Below are positions 1 through 12,100 of a DNA stretch of 64,000 nucleotides, one piece after another; position 1 is the stretch's first letter, and every line of letters begins with the position of its first letter. Source of the DNA: Takakia lepidozioides (lineage: Eukaryota; Streptophyta; Takakiopsida; Takakiales; Takakiaceae); the NCBI GenBank assembly GCA_030704615.1, contig CM060732.1:33213053-33277052 (forward strand), given 5' to 3'. The translations under genes were made by a program, and so were the position numbers. The notes under the pieces were generated by a model that worked only from the letters and a program-made list of their open reading frames with translations, searched no databases and was not told the origin of the DNA.

Positions 1-2
1 GG

Positions 3-17
3 CATGAGCATGAGCGG
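3..17 (+). repeat. Left terminal inverted repeat of element 1
   Basis: The 15-mer CATGAGCATGAGCGG, followed by an A tract and GCATGAGCAGA, matches the inverted right end at 13538-13552. The A-rich insertion is the main difference between the two ends. Confidence 0.85.
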
Positions 18-200
18 GAAAAAAAAAAGCATGAGCAGACCATTGTGAGTCCACGGAAATAGGGTTAGGAGGCACGGAAATAGGGTCATGTGAAGTTGGA
101 ATGTGGCACCAGTGGACTTGAAATGCAACATTTTATTGCAAATTTTGTGGCAAGCCACGTCTATACAAGTGTGTTCTAACTGTCATAGCCGGAATGGGCA

Positions 201-3200
201 CTACTCTCCTACACCCTCCGAGGAACTTGCCCCACCTTCTTCCTCATCCCCCTCGTCCTCGGAGCTCTGTGATGCATCAGTTCCACTATGCCTCTCAAAA
301 ATCCCGTCCTCTCCTTGGGGGACTGTCCACCTCACCTCCTGGGAATCTTCTGCGTCTTCTCCCCCACTTTCCTCAGCAGAATCCAACACAAATCTACGAG
401 CCCGACGGGCTCTAATAGCTGCTGCCTCCTCCCTCATCTTCATTTTCTTGAGGCTTGCCTCGTCTAAAATCTGTTGTACACGACTACATTCGGAACACCT
501 CCGAATGGACACCGAAGCAAGCCGGGCAGCATAAGTAGGAAGGATGTACTCCCTTTCTGGACTAGGCATGAAATCCCCCCTGGCAAAAAAAAGCACGTTC
601 CTCCTGCCCATGAACTCCGGTGTAGACGTCCCTCCGGCAGTACTTGGCATCCTACAGTAAGAACAAATCCACTTCAAGAATGTCAATACCAGCACAACCA
701 GAAAGGGTTTTCAATGAAATAAGAGAGCGGAGGGAGGTGCCTCACGAAATCTGGAGGCAACTTACAATGCCACCACTCATTCGTAAACCGGGGGCTCCTC
801 GGCCTCGATCCCAACTTCCTCCCCCTGCTCCTTCTCGGATTTTTCCTCATCCTCCGAGGATGCCTCTTCCTCTTTCGGCAGACGTTCAGCCGCTGCAAGT
901 TCCGAGTTGTGGAGGGCAGTATCTGGCTCGAAGGCGAACACATGCCTGTCGGACAACGTCCCTGCCCACATTGAAGCACCTGAGGAACAAAGCGGGCGGT
1001 TAATAGCTTGCGGCATGCAATTGCAATCGGGCCAGGGGACAAACTGAGCACGTGAAGGCTTACCCGTGCCGCATGTGAGGTCCAGAATCCGCCCTTGGAC
1101 ATCCGAGCACGTCTCCATGAGGGTTTGGATGAAAGCAGGGCTCCGGGTCCGGCTGTACCGCCACGGTTTGCCTGTCTTTGTGTCCTTCGGCATACTAGAG
1201 TGGGGCACATAGTTGTAGATGACATCGTAGGTTACAGGGTCCACAACGGCATCAACAAGACGACCGTCGTTGCGGAATTTGAACGTAGACCCTCTCTTCA
1301 CAAAGCAATATGCCTCAAACACCAATGTCTGCACATCCAACAAAGAAGGGATCAATTCCAGGGTCTACTTAACATACACCACAATATGAAGTGAATGCAA
1401 TAGATTGATAACTTCCACTTTGGCCCTCTGTTCGCAACCCCTGCGTACTGATGCAGAACCATTTTCTGAGGAGGACCGGGGTGACACTTTTCGGTGTCCA
1501 CCTTGCCACCGCATTCTCTGTGGTCTTCCCTCTCGTGGCAAGGACAACCACACATCCACCGTCATCCAGAAGCATCCCTGCCAGCCCAAACTCGGCTTTC
1601 CAGTAGTCCTCAGTAAACCTGTTCCAGGTGGGCACACCATCCAGGCCCTCCAGCAGCTCCCCATCTGGAATGTCGAGGAGAATCATGTCCCAAGCTCTCT
1701 CCACCTCAACCCCCCCCCGAGTGCTCTTGCAATTCGTGCTCACAGCCGTGAAGAATTCCATCATGGCTTCAAAACCAGGGGTGTCTTCAGGCTCTGTACC
1801 GCCAGCCCTCTTCTTGGCTTTCCCCTTCTGCTCCGCCAGAGACTTGTTGTGTGCCACCTTCTTCGTCCTGGCAGCGAGAGCGTCAAGGAAGCTCTCATTA
1901 ACGCATTGGATGATGGTTGGAGGTTCTAGCTTTGGCCTGTGCGTAAACGTCACCGCTGAATACCGGCGTGTAGGCTCGCCCTCAAATGCCAACTTCTTGG
2001 CAGAGCCAGTCCCACTCCGAACTGACTTGGGAACCCGGACGACCGGTGACTGGGTAGGAGCAACAGTAGTCGCAAGACCTTGAACAAAGTCGTCGTCCGA
2101 GTCACTCTCTTGGGTCCCCTCCTGCGCCTCCTCCGATGCCCCGATGGTTTTCTTCTTTTTGGGTGTTACTGCACTCACCTGTTTCCTTGTCTTTTTCCTT
2201 TGACCTTTACTCTTCTCATGCAATTTCTATTGAATTCCTGCCTGAGCAAGCTCTGCCGCTTTCCTGGAGTTCGCAAGCGCTTTTGCCTCTTTTGCACCCA
2301 ACGGAGGCAGCGGAGCCCGGTTTCGTCGGAATTCAGCATCCAGCTTCAATTGAAACCCGGATGGGTCGAGCGAGCCGGGCGGAAGGTCCACATACCAAGG
2401 GCAATCACGCAAATGTTCCAGATGCCACTCCTTCACAATATCGTCAGTGTACATGGAGTCAGCCCCAGGGTTCCTCCATGCCAGGAAGAATGGTGGCTCG
2501 AAAGACAGATGACCTTTCTCCAAAAGGGAGAACTTACAGTACCTGCATTCATGAAAAACACAATGAGGTCCCTGAAATGCATATTCCGCACCATTTTCCC
2601 AGGTTGGGGCGGATGTGAGTGGGCCTAGAAATGGAAAAATGGCGCCGAATTTCGGTTTTCGGTGACTGCCACCCTAGGGACTTAGCCATCTTGGGAGCCC
2701 TGAACTGGAAATTCGGCGCCATTTTTCCCGGTTTGGCCCGAAGATGGCTAAGTCCCAGAACCGCAATAGGGCCTAGAATTGGAAAAATGGCGCCGAATTT
2801 CCAGTTCAGGGCCAGCCACCCTACGGACTTAGCCCGGAAATGGCTAAGTCCCTGAACGGCAATAGGACCTAGAACTGGAAAATGGCGCCGAATTTCCACT
2901 TTGGGGCCAGCCACCCTAGGGACTTAGCCCGAAAATGGCTAAGTCCCTGAACGGCAATAGGGCCTACAACTGGAAAATGGCGCCGAATTTCCACTTCAGG
3001 GCCAGCCAGTCTAGGGACTTAGCCCGAAAATGGCTAAGTCCCTGAACGGCAATAGGGCCTGGAACTGGAAAATGGCGCCGAATTTCCAGTTCAGGGCCAG
3101 CCAGTCTAGGGACTTAGCCCGAAATGGCTAAGTCCCTGGACGGCAATAGGGCTTGGAACTAGAAATTCGGCGCCATTTTCCAGTTCCGGGCCAGCCACCC

Positions 3201-6200
3201 TAGGGACTTAGCCCGAAAATGGCTAAGTCCCTGGACGGCAATAGGGCCTAGAACTGGAAAACGGCGCCAAATTTCCAGTTCCGGGCCAGCCACCCTAGGG
3301 ACTTGGCCCGAAAATGGCTAAGTCCCTGGACGGCAATAGGGCCTAGAACTGGAAAACGGCGCCGAATTTCCACTTCAGGGCCAGCCAGTCTAGGGACTTG
3401 GCCTGAAAATGGCTAAGTCCCTGAACGGCAATAGGGCCTGGAACTGGAAAAGGGCGCCGAATTTCCACTTCAGGGCCAGCCAGTCTAGGGACTTGGCCCG
3501 AAAATGGCCAAGTCCCTGGACGGCAATAGGGCCTGGAACTGGAAAACGGCGCCGAATTTCCAGTTCCGGGCCAGCCACCCTAGGGACTTGGCCCGAAAAT
3601 GGCTAAGTCCCTGGACGGCAATAGGGCCTGGAACTGGAAAACGGCGCCGAATTTCCACTTCAGGGCCAGCCAGTCTAGGGACTTGGCCTGAAAATGGCTA
3701 AGTCCCTGAACGGCAATAGGGCTTGGAACTGGAAAAGGGCGCCGAATTTCCACTTCAGGGCCAGCCAGTCTAGGGACTTGGCCCGAAAATGGCCAAGTCC
3801 CTGGACGGCAATAGGGCCTGGAACTGGAAAACGGCGCCGAATTTCCAGTTCCGGGCCAGCCACCCTAGGGACTTGGCCCGAAAATGGCTAAGTCCCTGGA
3901 CGGCAATAGGGCCTAGAACTGGAAAACAGCGCCGAATTTCCAGTTCAGGGCCAGCCAGTCTAGGGACTTAGCCCGAAAATGGCCAAGTCCCTGAACGGCA
4001 ATAGGGCCTGGAAGTGGGAAATGGCGCCGAATTTCCAGTTCAGGGCCAGCCAGTCTAGGGACTTAGCCATTTTCGGAGCCCTGACTGGAAATTCCGCGCC
4101 ATTTTCCCTAACACCACATGAGGCCTCTAACATCCTGAAATGCAAGGACTTGAAAGAAAGACAACGCGTATGTACTTGTACAGAAGGCGCATTGCTGCTT
4201 TGTCCGCGTTCGGCTGGTCGGTGAACTCGCGGCTCCGGCGAGCATCTGCTATCTCCCGAAAGAATAGGTTGGTTTTGTAGAGCAGAAAGTACCTCGTCAC
4301 ATAGTCACGTAGGCTCTCTGCTGCAGGAGATATCTCCATCTTGAACTGATGTGCTTGTGTGTCCAGCTGCTCTTGCGCATTCGACGTCACTTGTGGAGAT
4401 TCTCCATCAGATCGCTTTCCTCAAAAAATACAATGAATCCACCCCCTACTAGAGTAGAAGCCCCAAACGAAGCGTGGGGAAGTACCTGAAACCACCATGT
4501 CATGCGGTTCATCCACATGTCGAATGTGGGGTCAGAGAGTTTGTCCGGTTTGGGGAAGCTCCACATGTCCCTGGTACTTTGGGAACCATTCCAGATTTGG
4601 AGCCACCGGGTCTGTCCAACCACCCAGCATATTCGTAAGCGCCAAACACCACAAAAAGGAGTTGTTGCCACCACAATTTGGTTAAGAATGTATCACCTTT
4701 TCTGTTGCATCCACACAGGATGTGGCTAGACAATGGAGCTTCTCCAATGTCATCGTGGGCTTCAGAGCGCGAGAGTAGTGCTTCCCCACCTCCACCAGAA
4801 AGTCGGCACCAAGGGCGGGATCAGCTATGGCCACATACTTTACCATCCGCGACTTGTACTTTATGCGGGCCCTCACCTCCGCAGCTTTGACATACGATTC
4901 GAGTTCCGGGAGGGTTGGATTCTTCTCCTCTGACTCCATGTAGAACCTCCGCGCATGTGCCAAATCATGCTGTATTTTCGTCTGTCAAGAATGCGCACAT
5001 AAGATTAGAGATCCTGCTCAACACAATTTCTTCTATTGGGGGAGGAGATTAGAAATCACGGCGAAGACCTTTTCTTCTATTGGGGGAGGAGAGACAAATT
5101 AGCTCAACAAAACTGTCAGGAGCTTTACCCGAAATATGTAGTCCACCATGGCGTCGACGCTTAGCCTATACCAGGTTCTGTCTGCCTTTGCCTCCGACTT
5201 GCGCAGGAGGTCGGCACTGAGGGAATTGGCAAACTCTTGCACCCCCTGCTTCCCGACATCCTTCACTCGGAAGAGCATATGGGACAAGTTGGTGGCAATG
5301 AAGGCATTCTCAGTCACCTTGCAGTGCCACATTTCCATCAAACAATACTGAAATGGGAATTTCCATCATATATGAGGATTCGCAATGAAATGACTTCCAA
5401 ATTCAAAGTCCAAAAGCGAGAGGGGTTGTAGCTTATGAGTTGATGTCGGCCATTGCAGCTTTGAGAAGACTGCGATCTTTGGGCTCCGCAACCTTCAGCA
5501 CAACACAATCCACGGCGAAATGCCAATCGAGGTCGTTGGGGTGGGCTTGGGCAATGTGCTCCATCCATGCCAGGAGGCGATGATTGCCGTCCCACACGTA
5601 GAACATCTTACCGGACAAGTGCTGGAAAAGAGGATCACTAGCAATCGATCTCTCGAACTCCTCATTTCGCGTTTGCCAATGGGGACCCCATTTGTCCACC
5701 TCATCGGAAGTGTGGGCACGGGAAGCTCCGTGGTCGTTCTCAATGGAAACGTAAAACGCGGCAGACCCCATTCGATATCCATCCCGGAAAGAGAATTTCA
5801 GCTTGTCGATATCGCCTGGGAGGGCAGGTCTCACCACCTGCAATGACACCAAGCGGCAAAGGGGAATTCGAAGCTTGGCCGGGTACACCATGCCCCCTAG
5901 CACCCTGCCAATGTTGCTGTGGGTTGCCTCCAACATCTTGGCAGCGGCCAACTTCATATCCGCCTCAGACATGACGTCTGCTGCAGAGGGTTTTCCGGCA
6001 GCCCACCAGGACCGCCAAATCCAGCCTGTATGCTCCGGGTTTGGGGCCTGGGGATGTCCGGGAGGATGTCATCCTGGTCAGAAAGCTCCCTGTCGTCCTC
6101 CTCAACAGGGTCAGCCACCTGCGAAACCACCTCCAGCACTCTCCCCGTCTCTACTGCCCTCTCCCTGGCTTCACCTCGAACTTGCACAATCCGTGCTCTT

Positions 6201-6706
6201 TCAGGTGTTCTTTCCTCTCCTCCACTCTCCACCGTATGGGTAATTGCGGGGGCTGCTCTTGCCCGCGATGGTCTAACCGGTGTGTTACTGCCTCTCTGTG
6301 GTGTCTTGGAGGGATCAACCGTCTCTGTGCGTCCCTCGCTTACATTGGCATCTGTCATTTGGGCACCCCTGGCCTCTTCAGCTGCCTTTTCTCTTTCCTC
6401 CTGGCTAGCATTCTGTCTCGTCTGTTCTTTTGCCCTCTCTTTTGCCCTCTCACGGGCTTTCTGTTTCTTACTAGGGCTAGCAGCAGGGGAGCCCTCCAGG
6501 ACGACCACCTTTGATTGAGGCGAACTGACACCCTCGCGCGCACTGCTCACTCCCCCCTCCGCAGCCCGTGACGGCTCTCTCGCCGGGGATTGCATGTGCT
6601 TAGCTTTCTTCTTTTTCTTTGCGTGGGCGGGCCCTACTACATGTGCATGAACAACCTCCATTGCCGGATCTGCTGTCCTCATGTCCTCACGCCCTTCACC
6701 TGCCAT
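201..6706 (-). CDS. ParB/Srx-like domain plus beta-class DNA amino-methyltransferase (MTase A)
   Basis: Multi-exon gene read from the ATG at 6706. Order: a Lys/Glu/Ala-rich disordered N-terminus (6706-5990); a ParB/sulfiredoxin-like domain (about 5950-5435) starting IPLCRL and containing DGNHRLLAW; a middle region unknown to me (about 5350-4177, 2542-2227); a basic linker; motif IV as LLDIPDG (1660-1674) followed by a W..F..DYW...F..GMLL.DGGC segment; motif I DLTCGTG (about 1080) split by an intron and resuming as ASMWAG...RHVFAFEPD; and an acidic tail ending at 201. Motif IV before motif I is the permuted beta order of N6-adenine/N4-cytosine methylases, and a ParB fused to such a methylase is known from phages and plasmids. 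A frame change near 6000 and another near 4680 suggest decay or unresolved introns. The exact product (m6A or m4C) is inferred. Confidence 0.72.
2543..4175 (-). other. Array-bearing intron of MTase A
   Basis: The donor follows codons ending MRLLY plus AA (exon end 4176). The acceptor is GCAG before GTACTG (exon start 2542), giving MRLLYK-YCKFSL across the junction. The same intron, at the same phase, occurs in MTase B (31115-32058, MRVVYR-YTKLWL) and starts at 18932 in MTase C. In all three it carries palindromic repeats. Confidence 0.8.
2619..4110. repeat. 95-bp tandem array (Array I) with GGCGCC-centred palindromes
   Basis: About 15 head-to-tail units of 95 bp. Each holds two dyads: a GGCGCC centre flanked by CTGGAAA and GAATTTCCAG, and GGGACTTAGCC / GGCTAAGTCCC with a 7-nt loop. 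Units alternate in variants so that a 285-bp (three-unit) higher-order period repeats exactly from about 3390 to 3960. Short open frames inside are by-products of the repeat. The array lies within the MTase A intron. Confidence 0.93.
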
Positions 6707-7599
6707 GCCGCCTGCACCAACCTCCCCAAATGCCTATTCTGTCGTACTCTCGTTGCAAGTCCTCCCGTCCACCAACAAAAGGTTTAAGTTTGCCCTCTCG
6801 CCCCAAGTTGGGCGATTCAAATATGCGATGAGTTGGAGCTGTCGATGGTACCACCAGCGTGCCGGGCTCGTCGTCACTCTGTCATTGACAAAAATCGTGA
6901 AAACCAACATCGGTGCAAAAACCAGCATCGCAACGAGCAGCGCAACCACCATAGCAACAATCGTGTAGCAAAAATGAAAACATAACAAGTTTAGGAAGTA
7001 TGGAGAGCCATGCAACAACAATGAAAACAAATGCAACCATTGCCTGAGAATGACATGCACAAGCAACCTTCTCCAGAGCTGCCGGATTTGCACACGCATT
7101 GCAAACAATCTAAGGTTCACTCAACTATCTAAAGTTCACTCATCCAGCGAAGCCAGGATGAAGATGCAAAAACAAAGCGAGGTAACAAAGCGAAAGCAAA
7201 AAAGAAATCGAACAAACCGAAAACAGAAGTGGCTTGCTTGAGAGTACTCGGCCTCAGTTGGCGCGGGTTGTGAGCAAGACACTGGAATCTCCTGCTGGAG
7301 CTTCAGTTTGGCCATGCGAGAGATTGGCCGTCGTCCGTAGTACAGAGCTTTCAACTTCCGCCGCGGTCTGGATGTGAGGTCTCTCTCAGGAGAGCCACGC
7401 CCTTCAGGCGGCATAAGTCCCAGCCAAAAAGATCTCCTTTTTTGGGGTACATGCCTCGAATAACATGTTAAGCCAAGATTAACATGAGATTTAGGGTACG
7501 TGTCCAGGAAGCCATGCGTCGCCAGCCCGAATGATAACCGACGGCGGTCGACATTTATTGCCCAACTGCGCAATTAAATGTCGGATGAAGCCCTCCATG

Positions 7600-8960
7600 T
7601 CGGATGAAAATCGACGTAAACAGTCCCGGAATTTCCAACGTAGAGGTAATTCGGAGCGCTGCACGATGGAATTCCGGCGCCGGATTTCCATCCTGCAGGT
7701 AATTCGGAGCGCAGCAGGATGGAAATTCAGCGCCGAATCTCCATCCAGCAAGGTAGGGCGGCGCTGGAAATTTCCCTCACGTAGGTAATTCGGAAGCGCG
7801 CGGATGGAAATCCGGCGCTGAATTTCCATCCGCGGAGGTAGGGTGGCGCGCCAAATTTCCCTCACGCAGGTAATTCGGAAGCGCGCGGATGGAAATCCGG
7901 CGCCGAATTTCCATCCGCGCAGGTAGGGCTGCGCGCCAAATATCCCTCACGCAGGTAATTTGGAAGCGCGCGGATGGAAATCCGGCGCCAAATTTCCATC
8001 CGCGCAGGTAGGGCGGCTCGCCAAATTTCCCTCACGCAGGTAATTCAGAAGCGCGTGGATGGAAATCCGGCGCCGGATTTCCATCCGCGCAGGTAGGGTT
8101 TCCATCCGCAAGGTTGGGCGGAGAGCGGATGGATGGAGATCCGGCGCCGAATTTCCATCCGGCAGGAAAGTGGAATCCCGGATGCATGGAAATTCGGCGC
8201 CGAATTTCCATCCGGCAGGTAAGTGGAATCCCGGATGCATGGAAATTCGGCGCCGAATTTCCATCCGGCAGGTAATTCCCAGATGAGAATTACCTTCCTG
8301 CAGGTAATTCTCATCTGGGAATTACCTTTGTGCAGGTAATTCTGAACGAGGAATTACCTTCCTACCTTCATCGATAGGAATTACCTGCAGGAAGGTAATT
8401 CCCAGATGAGAATTACCTGCAGGAAGGTAATTCTGAGCGATGAAATACCTGGCGAATGGAAATTCGGCGCCGAATATCCATACGCCAACGATCCGACTTA
8501 CCTGCAGGATGGAAATTCGGCGCCGAATTTCCATCCGGGGGATGGTCTCTATCGGAGAGGTGCCGGCCTCTCCGCCGCTCTGTCGGATATTCGGTGCCGA
8601 ATTTCCGTCCGGGGGTTGAAATATGACGGCCAGGTGCCGACCTCTCCCCCCTCCCCGACTGCATCCGAACCGCCCCGGATGGAAATACGGCGCCGTTTTT
8701 CCATCTGGGGATGTTTTTATGCTGGCCAGTTTTCGGCCTGACCCCCCGACACGACTCCCTTTGGGGGGCCCGGATGGAAATTCCGCGCCGAATCTCCATC
8801 CAGGGGATGTTCTCTGTCGCACATGCGCCGGCCTCTGCGCCCGAGGCGACTTCATCCGGGCTTCCCCTGTTGGATATTGGGTGCCGAATTTCCATTCGGG
8901 GGTAGTAATGTGACGGCACGGTGCCGGCTTCTCCCCTTCAGCCGTCATCATCCGGACGGC
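7600..8960. repeat. Palindrome array II of element 1
   Basis: More than a dozen dyads made of TGGAAATTCG, a GCGC centre and the reverse complement of the left arm, many preceded by CAGGTAATT or GCAGGTAGG. Perfect 24-bp versions are at 8187-8210, 8240-8263 and 8510-8533. Toward 8.6-8.9 kb the units lengthen and diverge. They are the same palindrome family as in Arrays I and III. Confidence 0.9.
8265..8440. repeat. Nested inverted repeats (GGTAATTC / GAATTACC)
   Basis: Alternating GGTAATTC and GAATTACC blocks form overlapping hairpins with CAGATGAG-type loops. The pieces read the same way on both strands over about 170 bp. A cruciform-prone segment is possible; no gene is present. Confidence 0.8.
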
Positions 8961-9197
8961 CCCCACTTTCTGACTGCATACCGTTGGCAGTTATTGCGCA
9001 AAGACCAGGGGCCGCATTCCAGAGACAAGGTTCATTAACACTCTGACTGTGGATTTTTGAGATAGTTGGCTCCCTGGATTTGGATCAGGCTTCGTCGCTC
9101 GGACAAATCGGCATCGCATTCATTCCCATCGCTGCATCCCCCTTCTACCGGGAGCTTCCCCGCACGCCATCCTGGCAGTCTTGTGTGCACATCTCCC

Positions 9198-12100
9198 ATG
9201 GCGGAAAACCCGAGCGCTACAGTGTACTGCCCTCCTCACGAGCATAGAGCTTCATTTCCGTGCAGAGGGGACACCTGCCGGGTGATGGAGAAATATCTGT
9301 GCGTTCGATACCACCTGAAACCGGGGTCGGTTTTTTTGGAGGAGGAAAGGAAGGACTCTAACGGCCTTGTTGTCGAGAGTATTGTTGTGTTCCACGATGA
9401 TTTCGGCGATGGCAGGGAATGGCGAGTTCCACCATCGGACAGCGTCATATACAGGGCTGTTGGGGACTTCATTTGCCCGCCAAATGCACCTTCTATCCTG
9501 GCGCCTTCCACGAAACAATCCGCGAATCAGAGAGTGGCTACCTCAAAGAGAGAAGTCCGCAACGAAGTAAATCTAGAGCCGAACCCATCCATGAAGACGA
9601 GCGAGAACCGAGTTGTTCACAACCTCTCCGACTCAGACGAGGTCATGGAAATTCCGAGGTCGTCCTGGAGATCAGGCAAGTCCTCAATGGACGTCAGTGG
9701 AGGACGGAGTCATATTCCCAGCACGAGCACCGCAGTTCAATCTATTCTTGAAATTCTGCGAGGGCTTCACCTGGAGGGACACCGGTCGGAGCTGGCCGGG
9801 CTGGACTACAGCAAGTTCGCAATTAAATCGTTACATGCCTTCCCGCCAACGTCGACGGTAATATCTTCTTTGAGTTCCCTCCTCGGGCGGACTACTCGAG
9901 GGCGTCCGGAATGTTGACAGATATGGATAGAAAACATGACGGTCATCCTTGGTGCGTTACCAAAACCACCAGCATGAAGATGCTCGATGGTGTGCGGGTG
10001 CGCTACGTTGTTTGTGCGGGCGCGTTGCGGTGTTTCTCCCCAACTTGCTTCCACTTTAAATCCAGAGGTCACAGGAACGAGACCGATTGGACAGGCACAG
10101 CTCATCAACCATTTCGAGCTCAGGAGAAGGTTCCGAACTCCACATTTAAGTGTGCACATTGCAAAGAACCACCACACTGCATGTCTGTTTGTAATGCCAA
10201 GCAGTTCTATGTGTTGCACCGTTTCTCTGACCTCACCCGAGCTTGCATACACGTTGGTTCCCATTGTCACAAATTGGCGAGGGGGAACTCGCGGGAGGCT
10301 GCCCACGAAGCAGAGCAGCTCGTTCAGGAGGTGGTTAAGTTGAGACCGGGTGCCAAACCCAAACAGATACAGCTCCAAGCCGCCCATAAGATGGCATTGG
10401 CCAGAATTATGTCGGAAGACGGCTCCGATAGAGTTCCTCTCGACGAGAAGGAAATGGCGGCATTGCTGGAGTCGGTGTCCCATGTATATTCACCGAATGT
10501 CCGAAACCACATTGTCTCATGCAAACAGAAAATTGGGCGTGGCTCGGATATGCACTCCATTCTGGAGGTGAAGCGACGATGTGGATATGACTACATTCAT
10601 GGAAGTAGGTTTCCAGGACAAGGGACTGAGGCAGATCGTTGTTTCGTATTCAAAATGTCCACGTGTGGACCTGGGAGCGGCGTCGAACTGGTCGACAGGA
10701 TGGCGAGTGGGAACTTGTCAAACAGTTGGGTCATGTTCGACCATATCAAGCGAATTACAAATCACCAGTGGGTGACAATGGGTGCACATGTCTACGACAC
10801 CCACTGCAGGATGCTAATGACAATTGCTATTTGTGAGATGAAAGGAGAGGACACACAATCGGAGATGCTTCTTTGGCAGGGAATAAACGAACAGATGGCC
10901 AAGGCGGGATTGCCCCCTCCGAATTTCCGTGGTTTCATGGCGGACAACGCACAAGCAAATTGGGCTGTCATCCGAAGGGTGTACGGGCAAGACCCCAATG
11001 TTCCCATGGAAGGCAATGAGAGATCTTGTGGGTTCCATTTTCTGCAGAGCCTTTCGCAGTACACAACCAGGCTCGTGGCGCCAGATTTCATAGAGGAGCA
11101 TCGTTCCATGTGCCTTGCGTGGAAGCGCGCTCCCACCTTGGATGATGCAGAGACACAGTTTGCATGCATACGGGCTTGGTGGACATCGTCAGGTGCTGTA
11201 AGGAAATCAGACGAGGGAGCAATGGTCAGTTGGCTAGCATGGTGGCATTATCGTTTCCTCCAGTTCGGCGATTATATGCGGGAGGTGAGTTGCACGAATT
11301 CGCGTCCCGTTGAATATTATTCTTGGCCATATTTGTAACTTGCTTGTAACCTGAACATGTGATTGTGCAGGAAATGTGTCTCGACTCCGACACCGACATG
11401 CCCACGACAAACATGGCCGAATCAGTGCACTCTTCCTGGCGTGCCTCCTCTGCGGCGCATCTGGTGGACATCCTCACTGCCACAACGGAGGACATTGTGA
11501 GGTCAATTATGTAGCAATGCAGGTACAACGAGTTCTTGAAAGGGAAACAGTGGGGCTTGGGGCCGGACAGGCAGGAAATGCTGAAGCGGACTACCTCTAG
11601 ATCGAAGAATCCTCGGAAGTGGGCGGCGGCCTTGCGAGAGGGCCTTTGGGACACGCCATTGCTGCGAAGAGGCCAACATTTGGAAGGAGATGTTCATACC
11701 CGTCCAGTGAGACGAAGACTTGACGAGGCACCTGGCGGAGAAGAGGATTCATGGCGAGCTGACAAGAATATTCGCACGCTCCCTCGTGGTCCGGTGATGT
11801 TGCTCGAGGAGGTTTTGTCGAGCACCGCAAGTCCTGCACGTTCAAGATCGCCATCTCCTTTGAGCACAGGGCGCGTGCCCCGGCAACATAACGAGCCATC
11901 TGTAGTAAAGCAGTACAACATTCCCATTGTGGAGACAAGAGTGTCGGTGTCACAGTGGAGAATTGCGAGGACATTGCCGGCATTTCGAGGGAAGTGCTGC
12001 GCCATCCGGGTGGATACGAGAGCACGCTGTGGTGAGATGATTCGGAGGAACCCACACGGTGCTGTACCTGCACCTTGTTTCAGCGGCAGATTTTTGACTC

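Larger units (their letters stand above)
6707..9197. promoter_or_regulatory. Bidirectional intergenic region of element 1
   Basis: This region separates the two divergent start codons, so it should hold both promoters. Positions 6.7-7.5 kb are ordinary sequence without a convincing gene. Positions 7.6-8.96 kb are filled with palindromic repeats sharing the core of Array I. No TATA box could be assigned with confidence. Confidence 0.5.

Noticed and set aside
2619-4110. Many short open frames on both strands (for example 3409-3606, 3694-3891, 3390-3578)
   Set aside because: They are translations of the 95-bp tandem repeat inside an intron, with no independent start context or conservation.
2619-4110. 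CRISPR-like repeat array
   Set aside because: Units are contiguous 95-bp tandem repeats without unique spacers, in a eukaryotic intron.
201-6706. Bacterial or phage contamination as explanation for the ParB-methyltransferase
   Set aside because: The gene is split by GT-AG introns, lies between transposon ends with a plant-type MULE transposase, and occurs in three diverged copies.
8045-8966. Long frames through palindrome array II
   Set aside because: Repeats of GNSAPNFHP-like peptides are translations of the palindromes in several frames and both strands.
9806-10483. 225-codon minus-strand frame opposite the transposase
   Set aside because: A shadow of the conserved transposase exon on the plus strand; no domain of its own.
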